Positions 23,341 through 31,652 of a stretch of DNA of 64,000 bases are shown here, one piece after another. Each line of letters begins with the position of its first letter. Within the stretch, counting starts at the first letter, position 1. The position numbers and the translations under genes were made by a program. The stretch covers positions 434,001 to 498,000 of the forward strand of contig JAJDEU010000013.1 of NCBI GenBank assembly GCA_029259635.1, given 5' to 3'. The notes beneath the pieces are model-generated. The model saw nothing but the letters and a program-made list of their open reading frames with translations, made no database searches and was not told the DNA's origin. Source of the DNA: Planctomycetota bacterium (GTDB lineage Bacteria > Planctomycetota > UBA1135 > GCA-002686595).

Positions 23341-25815
23341 CTATTCTTCCGACTCGGAATCGATGTAACCGATTCCTTCGAGCATGCCGCGCGTCTCTTC
23401 ACCGGACTCGATGGAGTACTGCGTGCGCGCTTGCTCGAGGCGCTCCAGCGATTCGATCAGAGAGCCCTTCAACTCCGCCTCGCGCTCGGGATGGTTCGCA
23501 CGTGCTCCTTCCAGAGTTCCCACGCCGTTCAGTTCATACAACAAGCTCTGCTCGCCCGGTGTGGCGACCTTCGAACCGAACTCTCCAGCCTCCGGCGCGA
23601 AGTGCAGCACCCAGTCTTCGCTGCGGATGCCGTGGATCGGTGTCCTTCGCCACTTCTTCCACCAACCCATGTAGGTACTGAAGAGCACCGGCTTTCGCGG
23701 CAGACGGTCGGGCGCCGCTAGGTTGAGTCCGTCCTCAAGAAACTCCATTCGACCTCCGCCAAGCAGAGCGAGCGTCTCCGCGAGGTGTCGATTGGAGACG
23801 GGAACCGACGACCGAACTCCTTTGGGGATCATGGGACCCGCCAACACCAAAGGAGCGCGAACGAGCTCGCCGAAGACGGAGTGACTGTGCGCCAGCATGC
23901 CGTGATCGAAGAGCTCTTCGCCATGATCGCTCGTCAATGCGATGACGGTCTCGCCGGTGAGCTCAAGCTCGTCAAGTGTGTCCATCACTTCGCCGAGCCA
24001 ATAGTCGCCCGTGGCGACGCAGCCGTCGTACAGCTTCGAGAGATACTCGCGGTGTGCTTCGGAGACGAATGGCGAGACGTCCCACTCGCCGTCCGCTGTA
24101 TACGCCTGCCCCTTGCGAAGCTTCCTCACGTAGTGGTGGAAGCTCTCGGAGTTGAAGCCCTCGGGTTTGGGGCCCACAAGCTCCTCGCGCGCCTGCTCCA
24201 TTACCGGATGCGGATCGTGCGTATCGACGAGGTGCAGATACATGAAGAAGCGCGTGCCCGCGTTCATCCGGATCCAATCGAGAGCCGAAGGCATGAACAG
24301 TTCGGACGGTCGAAAGGAGGAGGCGCTGTCGTAGAAAGTCTCGAAGCCTTGATCGAAGTTCTTGGAAGACGAGATCAACGGGTTGCCCGAGATTCCAATC
24401 GTCGTGTAGCCCGCGCGCTGGAGCACTTCGGAGACCGTGTCGATCCCGTTGGGTAGGTAGCACGATGTTCCGGTCAGCACTCCGTGGCTCGGCGACAGCA
24501 AGCCGGTCAAGATCGAAGTCGTCGATGGCCACGTCCAACTCGACGTCGCGTAAGCCTCTTCGTACAGCACGCCGCGTTCCGCGAGTCGATCCAAATGTGG
24601 AGAGGTGTTGCGCCCGTAGCCGTAGCAACCAAGCCGATCTCTGCGCAGCGTGTCCTGGACGATCAAGATGAGATTGGGAGCTTCCGAACTCGAACGGGTT
24701 CGGGGGCTCTGCCACTCGCGCTCGAGATCAAGGTTTGAGAATCCGATCCGGAAGGCGCGATCGGTTCCCGGTCCGCGCTCCATCGATTCGGCGAGATCCG
24801 TTCGGAGAACAACTTCATCTCCGGGCTGTAGCTCGATGCCCCCCTTCTCACCGACCGGATGCCAGTGATTCGCAAGCTCATCCATCCCGGCCTCGAGAAT
24901 CAACACTTCCTCAAAGACGAGCTCGTCATTGACGGAGACGAGAAACTCGAAGTGGAGCGGCGCATCGCCCCGTTTCAACCGCTGTCTAATTTTCTGATCC
25001 GCGCCTGCGTTCGCGCGCAGAACGACGGCACCGTCTTCGGGTTCGACGCGAAAACGGACTTCACTCCCGGGGGGCATGATCAGCGCTGGCCGTTCACCAC
25101 CGGAGACCCGCCAATCGACGACGGGCGTGATCACACCCACGCTCGGGGCTTCCGCCGGGTGCTCGCTCAAGACCTCCCAACTCGGCGTGCCTTCGAGCAG
25201 CGCGCGCTTGACCGCGAGTCCGCTCATCATCGTCCCCTGCCCGAGAAGCGCCACGTACACGAGAACCGGAGAGAGCCCGATCAACACGAATGGAAGCACT
25301 GCCGAGCGTGGCGACCCGCAGAAGAACCGGAGCGCCGGAGCGGAGCGCCGACGCGCAGCGATCAAGAGCAGGACGGCGCACAGCAAGCCTCCAGAGCACA
25401 GAGCGATCCACGCTCGCACGCCGTTCTCTGTATGGATTCCCGGCACCCGATCGTTTTGATCGAGTCCGAAGCCCGAGACGAACAGAACAAAAAACGCGCA
25501 CAAGAGCGCGGTGCCGAGCACACCTCGCATCACGAGCGCCGTACGCGAGCCGCGCGAGCCATCCTCCCCGGCGTCTCGCCGACCCGCGAAAAGACTCCCC
25601 ACGAGCGCCGCGCCAAGTCCGCCGGCAAGCGCGAACGGAATCACCGTCGCGAGCATTCGATTCAGCCTCCACAGGCTGCCGCGCAAGTCGATACCGTGAC
25701 CCAAGTGGTCAATCACGACGACGAGTCCCGCGCGTCCCAAGAACAAGCCCAGCGCGATCCAAATCCCCAGCGCAAATAAACTCCCTCGCTTCATTTCACG
25801 CTGTTCTTCGTCCAT
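23341..25815 (-). CDS. Membrane-anchored sulfatase-fold (alkaline phosphatase superfamily) hydrolase with Thr at the nucleophile position
   Basis: The 824-residue protein has four or five transmembrane segments within about the first 190 residues, then a beta-rich spacer (about 215-370). A sulfatase-type domain begins at NLILIVQDTLRRDRLGCYGYGRN (about residue 382; the Asp is the first metal ligand). The nucleophile region reads SSWTWPSTTSILTGLLSP: where arylsulfatases have C/S-x-P-S-R, this protein has T-W-P-S-T. The second metal site is LTSDHGEELFDHG. It ends near EGIGYIDSE. Formylglycine formation needs Cys or Ser, so sulfatase activity is doubtful; phosphotransferases of this superfamily use Thr. 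ATG 25794 is an alternative start. It is head-to-head with a second such protein. Confidence 0.8.
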   Translation of the reverse strand: MDEEQREMKRGSLFALGIWIALGLFLGRAGLVVVIDHLGHGIDLRGSLWRLNRMLATVIPFALAGGLGAALVGSLFAGRRDAGEDGSRGSRTALVMRGVLGTALLCAFFVLFVSGFGLDQNDRVPGIHTENGVRAWIALCSGGLLCAVLLLIAARRRSAPALRFFCGSPRSAVLPFVLIGLSPVLVYVALLGQGTMMSGLAVKRALLEGTPSWEVLSEHPAEAPSVGVITPVVDWRVSGGERPALIMPPGSEVRFRVEPEDGAVVLRANAGADQKIRQRLKRGDAPLHFEFLVSVNDELVFEEVLILEAGMDELANHWHPVGEKGGIELQPGDEVVLRTDLAESMERGPGTDRAFRIGFSNLDLEREWQSPRTRSSSEAPNLILIVQDTLRRDRLGCYGYGRNTSPHLDRLAERGVLYEEAYATSSWTWPSTTSILTGLLSPSHGVLTGTSCYLPNGIDTVSEVLQRAGYTTIGISGNPLISSSKNFDQGFETFYDSASSFRPSELFMPSALDWIRMNAGTRFFMYLHLVDTHDPHPVMEQAREELVGPKPEGFNSESFHHYVRKLRKGQAYTADGEWDVSPFVSEAHREYLSKLYDGCVATGDYWLGEVMDTLDELELTGETVIALTSDHGEELFDHGMLAHSHSVFGELVRAPLVLAGPMIPKGVRSSVPVSNRHLAETLALLGGGRMEFLEDGLNLAAPDRLPRKPVLFSTYMGWWKKWRRTPIHGIRSEDWVLHFAPEAGEFGSKVATPGEQSLLYELNGVGTLEGARANHPEREAELKGSLIESLERLEQARTQYSIESGEETRGMLEGIGYIDSESEE

Positions 25816-26028
25816 CGGCTGCCGGGCAGTCTATAGCTTCAATCGTATTTCACGCCACGGTTCTTCGTCGGAGGGCAACTCTACAATCCAACCGCGATCG
25901 GTTCGATTAGCCAAGAGCACACGAACCCGTGCCGATGAAGGCGAAGACCCTCTGCCCACTCTTGTTCCTATGGAATAAGAGCGGAAGCGTGTGTCAGCTC
26001 TGCGTTTCGGTGGCATGATTGCGCCCGC

Positions 26029-27471
26029 ATGAATTCTCTAATCTGTCGAACAAAGACCGCACTCCTTACCGGAGCGATCGCTGCAGCCTCGGTCTCCCTG
26101 GCGTGCTACGAGGGCCGCCCCGAAGCCGCGACCACCGACGTCCAGCCTCGCTACGTCTTTCTGCTCTCCCTCGACACGGTCGCGGCCCAGTACTGCAGTG
26201 TCTACGGTTACGAGAAGCCGACGACGCCCTTCCTTGAGGAGCTTGGCGCTCGAGGAGCGGTCTTCGAACGGCACGTCGTAAACTCCAACAACACGCTCAA
26301 GTCACACAGTTCGATCATGACTGGGCTGAATCCGGCAGCCCATAACACCTATGACAACGGCGTTTCAAATCGCCAAAAATTGGCGGAGGAGTACGACACC
26401 CTTGCCGAGAGTTTTCGCGATGCGGGCTTTGCAACGGCCGGATTCACGACCCACCCATTGTGGCTCAACTCCAAATTCGGATTTGATCAAGGCTTTCAAC
26501 ATTTTGAGAGCTCCCGGCGTAAAGCTGCTGCGAATACTCAAGCGTTTCTCAAGTGGTTCGACGATGAGAAACCCGATCGCGCCTTCGTGTTTCTGCACTA
26601 CTTCGACGCTCACTCAGACACTTCGACGTCCGGCAACCAGCCTTATCACGCGCGCCCCGATTTAGTCGCCAAGTTCGCCGGCAAGCGACCGGCGAACTAT
26701 ACCGGGTCCATCCCCAACTCAAATGGCAAGGATCTATATGGCTCGAAAGCACTTGCCGTTTTCTCCGACCCCAATCGCACAATCCCTGAAGATCAACTCG
26801 CGTACATTCGCGGAACCTACGATGCTGGTCTCGCGCAGCTCGACGAGGCTATCTCCCGCCTCTTCGACGAACTCTCCGATCGAGAGATACTGGAGGACGC
26901 GCTGGTGATCGTGACTTCCGATCACGGTGAAGAGTTCAAACAACACCAAAGTATGTTGCACATGCAGTACTTCGATGAAGTCATGCGTGTGCCTTTGATT
27001 ATTACGCTTCCGGAGGATTACACGCCGAGTCGATCACGCGTCGGCGACTTGACGCGTTCCATCGATCTTGCTCCGACAATTTTAGAGCTCTCTGGACTTG
27101 AGCCCTTACCACTCGCGCAGGGACGCTCCTTCGCCTCGGCGTTGCTAACCGGAGAGCCGTTCGCTTACCAGGATACGGTTTTCGAAGACCGCATCTTGCG
27201 TTCACAGGATAATGAGAGCGAGTTCAAGTTCGCGTGGCTCAGAGAGCACAGCCACTTTTTCGATCTCGATGCTGACCCGGGCGAACAGAAGAATCTCTAC
27301 AAATCCCTCTCGCAGAATCGGCGCATCAGCGCCTTGAAACGCCTCCAGGAACTCAATTCAGAGAGCCACGCGATTCGCGATTCGCTCAACGTTAGCCGTG
27401 ATGACAATCCCGAAATGAGCCCAGAGGAACTCGATCAACTTCAAGGGCTCGGCTACCTCGGCGATGAATAG
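26029..27471 (+). CDS. Sulfatase-fold lipoprotein with Thr at the nucleophile position
   Basis: The 480-residue protein has a lipoprotein signal ending VSLACYEG (Cys near residue 25), so the enzyme should be anchored in an envelope membrane. The sulfatase-type domain has FLLSLDTVAAQYCSVYGYEK (metal Asp), NSNNTLKSHSSIMTGLNP at the nucleophile (T-L-K-S-H in place of C/S-x-P-S-R) and VIVTSDHGEEFKQHQ for the second metal site. It ends EELDQLQGLGYLGDE, a tail recurrent in such proteins. As in its divergent neighbour, Thr instead of Cys/Ser argues against a formylglycine sulfatase and for a phosphodiesterase, phosphotransferase or a non-sulfatase member. Confidence 0.8.
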   Translation: MNSLICRTKTALLTGAIAAASVSLACYEGRPEAATTDVQPRYVFLLSLDTVAAQYCSVYGYEKPTTPFLEELGARGAVFERHVVNSNNTLKSHSSIMTGLNPAAHNTYDNGVSNRQKLAEEYDTLAESFRDAGFATAGFTTHPLWLNSKFGFDQGFQHFESSRRKAAANTQAFLKWFDDEKPDRAFVFLHYFDAHSDTSTSGNQPYHARPDLVAKFAGKRPANYTGSIPNSNGKDLYGSKALAVFSDPNRTIPEDQLAYIRGTYDAGLAQLDEAISRLFDELSDREILEDALVIVTSDHGEEFKQHQSMLHMQYFDEVMRVPLIITLPEDYTPSRSRVGDLTRSIDLAPTILELSGLEPLPLAQGRSFASALLTGEPFAYQDTVFEDRILRSQDNESEFKFAWLREHSHFFDLDADPGEQKNLYKSLSQNRRISALKRLQELNSESHAIRDSLNVSRDDNPEMSPEELDQLQGLGYLGDE

Positions 27472-27488
27472 CGCCGCTAATGGACGAC

Positions 27489-27518
27489 GTCCACACCGTC
27501 ACATCGGCCAATGTGGAC
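27489..27518 (+). terminator. Inverted repeat after the sulfatase-fold lipoprotein gene
   Basis: GTCCACA (27489-27495) pairs perfectly with TGTGGAC (27512-27518). An alternative inner near-palindrome CACATCGGCCAATGTG also lies here. It is 15 bases after the stop codon. No T-tract follows, so a terminator function is uncertain and an operator for the next sigma gene is possible. Confidence 0.3.
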
Positions 27519-27646
27519 GGAGGCTGCACTCGACGGGGAGCCGGTCAAGCTGCGCACAATCCGGCGGGGTCGCCCCCCCCTTTTCGACCGAGATTTACGA
27601 CGAGAACCGGCACGAAAGCGCTGGCTAAATGACCTAGACTGTACGC

Positions 27647-28456
27647 GTGAGGAAGAGTTTGGCCGAGCTAGACGGGAGCGAGCTCCCCGAAGAAGCACTG
27701 CCTGTGCTGATTGAAGCCCAGAGCGGTCGCCTCTACTCGCTTGGCCTGCGTTTCTGCGGTAATCCCGAAGAGGCCGAAGACATGGTGCAGGAGACATTCC
27801 TGCAGGCCTATCGAAACTGGAATCAGTTTCAGGGCCGCTCCAATCCGGGAACATGGCTCTACGCGATCGCATCGCACGTCTGCCATCGGTTTCATCGCAA
27901 GCGGGCGGGCGAACCGAACCGGCTGGAATCTCTAGAGGAGCTGCTCCCCTTTGGTGAAGAGCGAATGGGGGTCGTGCCCGATGAGGGCGACGGGCCACTC
28001 GCCGAGCGAATTCGCGAAGAAGGACGCCAGGAGATTGAAGCAGCCATCGCGAAGCTCCCGCCCAACTTCCGCATGCCGCTGATTCTCAAAGAGATCGTCG
28101 GGTTCTCCCTAACGGAGATCGCAGAGATCCTCGGTACGAAAGAGAACACGGTTAAAACACGACTCCATCGAGCTCGCCTGCGTATCCGGAAAGCCCTCGA
28201 AGAAGCGCTGCCGGTCAAGGAAGTCGACGCACCGATCTATTCCAGGCAGATCTGCCTGGACCTCCTCCAGGCCAAGCAAGACTCGCTCGATCGCGGCGTG
28301 CCGTTCGAGTTCCCCAATCAAGTGATCTGCGAACGGTGCAAAGAGATCTTCGCCACGATGGATTTGGCGGAGAGCGTCTGCCGGGAGCTTGCCGATGGCG
28401 AGATCCCGGATTGGCTGCGTCACGAGCTCCTCAACCAGGTCAGCCCCGCGGTCTAG
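27647..28456 (+). CDS. ECF-like sigma factor with a C-terminal cysteine-containing extension
   Basis: The 269-residue protein probably starts at GTG 27647 (TTG 27659 is also possible). Region 2 has FCGNPEEAEDMVQETFLQAYRNWNQF and GTWLYAIASHVCHRFHR. Region 4 has LPPNFRMPLILKEIVGFSLTEIAEIL and NTVKTRLHRARLRIRKAL (about residues 165-188). After region 4 there is an extra tail of about 70 residues with ICLDLLQAKQDSLDRGVPF and ICERCKEIF, i.e. C...C-x-x-C, which may bind zinc. In many systems such a zinc motif sits on a separate ZAS anti-sigma protein, so this may be a fused self-inhibiting or redox-sensing module (inference). No separate anti-sigma gene follows. Confidence 0.82.
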   Translation: MRKSLAELDGSELPEEALPVLIEAQSGRLYSLGLRFCGNPEEAEDMVQETFLQAYRNWNQFQGRSNPGTWLYAIASHVCHRFHRKRAGEPNRLESLEELLPFGEERMGVVPDEGDGPLAERIREEGRQEIEAAIAKLPPNFRMPLILKEIVGFSLTEIAEILGTKENTVKTRLHRARLRIRKALEEALPVKEVDAPIYSRQICLDLLQAKQDSLDRGVPFEFPNQVICERCKEIFATMDLAESVCRELADGEIPDWLRHELLNQVSPAV

Positions 28457-28765
28457 AGAGCGGTTCTCTCAGAAAAACTCGAGAGACGGGCCTTTTCGGG
28501 AACTTCGACGGGAGCGGTGGCACTCAAGCGGTGCTGCGATCATCGCTCGCCTCGGGAGTTCCCCCCTCTCCTCCTTCCGGGGGGGGCTCCCCTCACTCAC
28601 GCTCCCGAGGCGGGCACCTCTCTCTCGCGAGATCAGCTCCACGAGGAGGCGTCCGTTCGCAAGCCCGGCTCAATGGGCTTCCCCCCGACGCGCGCGAGGA
28701 TCGGGAGTTCGAGAAGGCACCAAGTCTCTCCGGCGAACTCGGGCGCCCTCCCGTATGGTCAGAAC
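28457..28765 (+). other. Non-coding interval with homopolymer tracts
   Basis: No convincing gene is seen here. The interval holds a strong C-run/G-run hairpin (28554-28591) and many CTC/GAG-rich tracts. An open frame continuous with the LRR gene exists from GTG 28517, but its translation is Pro/Arg/Ser-rich and unlike the downstream protein, so it is not taken as coding. Confidence 0.5.
28554..28591 (+). terminator. Strong GC hairpin downstream of the sigma gene
   Basis: GGGAG (28554-28558) pairs with CTCCC (28587-28591), and C6 (28561-28566) pairs with part of a G8 run (28579-28586), leaving a pyrimidine-rich loop. The stem is very stable. It lacks a T-tract on the plus strand, so it may be a pause/attenuation structure between the sigma gene and the LRR gene. 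The G8 and C6 runs are also slippage-prone. Confidence 0.4.
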
Positions 28766-30124
28766 GTGGACGAACAATCGAGATGGAAGGAGTGCATTGC
28801 GGCCGTCCTCCGGGAACCGGATTCGGACGCCCCGCGCAGAGCACTCGCAGAACTCTACGCCGAGTCGGGCGATGCGCGGGCCGAGTTCATCGACGTCCAG
28901 CTGCAACTTGAGAGCTTACCCGTCTGGGATTCCAAAGTTCCCGCGCTGCGGAAAATCGAAAAGCGTCTCCTCGAGAACAACAAGTCTCAGTGGGCAGTGG
29001 AAACCGGCTGCGTTGATCTGCGTCCGAGCTTTCGTCGCGGCCTGGCCTATTGCGTCGAAGGCACAGCGAAAGCTCTGTGCGCCGAATTGAACGGGGTTGC
29101 TGCGCGCGCGCCGATCGCGAACCTTCTGCTGGCGGTGGACGAAGAAGAAACCGGTCCCGACCCGGACCTGCAGCGGTTGGTCGAACTGGATTCACTGCAA
29201 AACATTCGCGCGCTCGAATTGTTCGAGTGCGATCTCGGCCCCGATTCACTCAGCCGCCTGATCGCTCATCCCAACTGGAAAAAGCTCGAGATCCTGCGAC
29301 TCGGATCCGGCACGTGCGAGCTCAAGTTCATGGAAGCTCTAGCGCGCATCGAACTCCCGCCCGCTCTGGTTGATCTTCGCCTCAACGAGAACATGGGTGG
29401 CATCGGCGATGAGGGTGTGTTGGCCCTTGCCCAAGCGCCTTGGTTTCATCGCCTTCGCCGCCTCGAGTTGGTAGGACAATCGCTCACCGACGACAGCCTC
29501 TTCATTCTCGCCGAGTTCACGGAAAACGAGAAGCTCGAACACCTCGACCTCGCCTCCATCGGATACGCCGACAATGATCTCACCGACGAAGGCTTACGAG
29601 ACCTGGCCGACGGTCCGTGGTTCCCGAACCTGCGCGTCCTCGGACTCCATGGCTGCGCGGTCGGCGGCGCCATCCCGAGTACTTTCGCGCGCGCAAGAAA
29701 CCTCCACACAGCCAACCTCTCAAGAACCGGCCTCGACGCGGACAAGCTTCGGTTCATTTCCGCCATGGAGGTCTGGCCCCGGCTCAAAGAGTTGAATCTC
29801 GGCGGCAATCCCCTCGGCGACGACGGCGCCGAGTTCCTCGCACAATGCTCTAGCCTGCCCGCCGTTCTCGACTTGAAGAGCTGTGAGATCGGGACAGCAG
29901 GACTTGTGCATCTCTCTCGCGCGCCCGAGGTCTCCGCCTTGGACCTGCGCGGCAACTCGATCGAAACGGAGGCCTGGAGCGACGCGCTCGCCGCCGACCG
30001 ACTGCCGAAGAGCTATGCCTTGGCTACCGACGCACACGATTGGCCCGAAGACCTCGTCGCGGCCATCGAAGCGCACTACCCGCGCACCGACCTGGCGGGC
30101 GTCAAGCGCGGGTCCGACCGATAA
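28766..30124 (+). CDS. TIGR02996-domain leucine-rich-repeat protein
   Basis: The 452-residue protein starts at GTG 28766, right at the TIGR02996 repeat-companion domain: ECIAAVLREPDSDAPRRALA then ESGDARAEFIDVQLQLES (about residues 6-50; family form ...I...P.dd..RL..Ad.L.e.GD.RaEFi.lQ). From about residue 115 it contains irregular leucine-rich repeats of the ribonuclease-inhibitor kind (for example LKELNLGGNPLGDDGAEFLA, LRVLGLHGCAV, VSALDLRGNSIE). There is no signal peptide. Such proteins are frequent in Planctomycetota and Myxococcota and probably mediate protein-protein contacts. Its 3' end overlaps the convergent small membrane gene by 23 bases. Confidence 0.78.
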   Translation: MDEQSRWKECIAAVLREPDSDAPRRALAELYAESGDARAEFIDVQLQLESLPVWDSKVPALRKIEKRLLENNKSQWAVETGCVDLRPSFRRGLAYCVEGTAKALCAELNGVAARAPIANLLLAVDEEETGPDPDLQRLVELDSLQNIRALELFECDLGPDSLSRLIAHPNWKKLEILRLGSGTCELKFMEALARIELPPALVDLRLNENMGGIGDEGVLALAQAPWFHRLRRLELVGQSLTDDSLFILAEFTENEKLEHLDLASIGYADNDLTDEGLRDLADGPWFPNLRVLGLHGCAVGGAIPSTFARARNLHTANLSRTGLDADKLRFISAMEVWPRLKELNLGGNPLGDDGAEFLAQCSSLPAVLDLKSCEIGTAGLVHLSRAPEVSALDLRGNSIETEAWSDALAADRLPKSYALATDAHDWPEDLVAAIEAHYPRTDLAGVKRGSDR

Positions 30125-30281
30125 TCCAGAAGTAGGGCGCCAACACGAGAAGCGAGATCGTCGCTGTCGCGATGAAGGGCGCGGACATCCACAGACCCGC
30201 GCGGGCAACGAGCGGCGCGTCGAACAGCCGACCGCCAGCGAGGACCGCCAGTCCGAATACGAGCAAATAGCCCTCACGCAT
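30102..30281 (-). CDS. Small hypothetical membrane protein
   Basis: The 59-residue frame starts at ATG 30281 (MREGYLLVFG) and has two hydrophobic segments: YLLVFGLAVLAGG and APFIATATISLLVLAPYFWII. It could also be read from an ATG 96 bases upstream, which adds a basic stretch. It ends inside the 3' end of the LRR gene on the other strand. No family was recognised; hydrophobicity is the only evidence. Confidence 0.35.
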   Translation of the reverse strand: MREGYLLVFGLAVLAGGRLFDAPLVARAGLWMSAPFIATATISLLVLAPYFWIIGRTRA

Positions 30282-30416
30282 GATCGTGCGTTCGCAAAAC
30301 AGGAGGCGATAGAGCACGCGTTTCAGAGTCGGACTTCCTTTTGGGAACGGGCCAAGGGCAACACAGACGGTCCTCACCGGAGCTTGTTCCTCTCAAGCCT
30401 CAGCGACGATCTGAAT

Positions 30417-30821
30417 CTAGAACATCACGCTCCACGTCGATGGAAAAGCCTCCGGAGTTTTCAGCGCTGGGGCCGTCGCACCCGCCGGTCGAAACGACTG
30501 AAAGTCAGCGGGACAAAACTCGGCTCCCAGCAACCGCTCCATGGTCGCTCGAGATATTCCCTGCCACTCGATCCACGTATAGATCGGCGCGTCGAACGGA
30601 TCGAAAAACAGAAAGGGCTGCTTCGAAGTCAAGAGCTCGTCCTTGATCGGGTGCCAACCACCTTCGGGCATTCGGAACTCGAGATTCTCCACCGAGCCGT
30701 TCTCATCCAACCTCATCAGGAATCCGTCCGATGCCTCTCTTCCGAGGAGCTTGGCGGCGAGCTCTTCGGCGAACTGAAGCACTCTGCCTTCGAACGGATA
30801 CGCGACGGTGGAAGTGGGCAT
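30417..30821 (-). CDS. Hypothetical protein
   Basis: The 134-residue frame has balanced composition and contains the motifs FLMRLDENGSVENLEFRMPE and FLFFDPFDAPIYTWIEWQGIS, which read like a folded cytosolic domain. It follows the CPBP-like gene by 42 bases on the same strand. No family was recognised and no signal or membrane segment is present. Confidence 0.45.
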   Translation of the reverse strand: MPTSTVAYPFEGRVLQFAEELAAKLLGREASDGFLMRLDENGSVENLEFRMPEGGWHPIKDELLTSKQPFLFFDPFDAPIYTWIEWQGISRATMERLLGAEFCPADFQSFRPAGATAPALKTPEAFPSTWSVMF

Positions 30822-30863
30822 CTGGATGGATCTAGACGAGGGGCCTCGAGGGGACGAACCGGA

Positions 30864-31652
30864 TCAACGACCTTGTCGAGAGTCGATTTCGAGGCTGTGC
30901 TGGGCATCCTCGCTCACTCCGGAGAATCCCTCCGCTCGCCTCTCCATTCGATCTATATAGAGTCCACCGACCGTCAGCTTTTCGTGCCAGTCGATGGGCA
31001 GCACATGATAGACGGAGAGCGCGAGCACTGCGTGAGCGAGTCCGAGCGCGAAGACATTGGGACGGCGCAGGAAGAGAACGCAGGAGAAGACTGCGAGTCC
31101 CGTCGCGAGCACCGCGAGCACGGGATTGGGTCCGTGAATTAATCCGAACAAAATTGCCGCAGCCAGAATCGCGGTGCGTTTGGACAGACCGGCTTGGATT
31201 AACCGGCGCAAAAGAAAGCCGCAGAGCAAGTACTGTTGTATCGGTCCCCACGCGACGTAGCGCGTGGCGTTTCGCAAGAATCGCGTCAGCGAGGACGCGG
31301 GAAAGCCGTCGGCAAGAGCACCGACGATAAGAATCCCGACAACGACAATGGCGAGGGGAAACAAGATGCCGCGAAGGGAATCGGAGAGGTTGTCGATGCG
31401 GCACCCGCCTTCGCGCAGGCGGTCACCATGCAAGCGATTCAAGAGTGGCGGAAGCGCGAATGCGATGAGACCGAAGAGCACGTGGACCGGGCGGACTCCA
31501 CCTTCGGGTGGAAGCGCAAACCACATGTACGCCGCGAAGAGAGTCAAAAAGCCGATTACCTCCGCAATCAATAGAGCTCGCATCAGGCCGGTTGCGGGCC
31601 ATGCTCGTGGCCCAGCGCAAGCCCCTTCGACGGTCGATGGGATCTCGTTCAT
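30864..31652 (-). CDS. CPBP-like intramembrane protein with QQ in place of the EE motif
   Basis: The 262-residue polytopic membrane protein is read from ATG 31652, which overlaps the glycosyltransferase stop as ATGA. Helices include LLIAEVIGFLTLFAAYMWFAL, VLFGLIAFALPPLL and LFPLAIVVVGILIVGAL. The C-terminal half has the CPBP/CAAX-protease layout: WGPIQQYLLCGFLLRRL (motif 1; normally E-E-x-x-x-R), ILFGLIHGPNPVLAVLATG (motif 2, F-x-x-x-H-like) and FALGLAHAVLAL (motif 3 His). Replacement of both catalytic glutamates by Gln suggests a non-proteolytic or altered member. Its neighbours make glycans, so a role in polymer export or assembly is possible. Confidence 0.65.
   Translation of the reverse strand: MNEIPSTVEGACAGPRAWPATGLMRALLIAEVIGFLTLFAAYMWFALPPEGGVRPVHVLFGLIAFALPPLLNRLHGDRLREGGCRIDNLSDSLRGILFPLAIVVVGILIVGALADGFPASSLTRFLRNATRYVAWGPIQQYLLCGFLLRRLIQAGLSKRTAILAAAILFGLIHGPNPVLAVLATGLAVFSCVLFLRRPNVFALGLAHAVLALSVYHVLPIDWHEKLTVGGLYIDRMERRAEGFSGVSEDAQHSLEIDSRQGR

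Noticed and set aside
27571..27584. C8 run followed by T4 as a phase-variable switch
   Set aside because: It lies in an intergenic stretch, one C-run of this length is not unusual at this GC content, and no frame depends on it.
29883..31142. Long plus-strand frame of 419 codons opposite three minus-strand genes
   Set aside because: Arg/Ser/Thr-rich low-plausibility composition, no domain, and it covers better-supported genes on the other strand.
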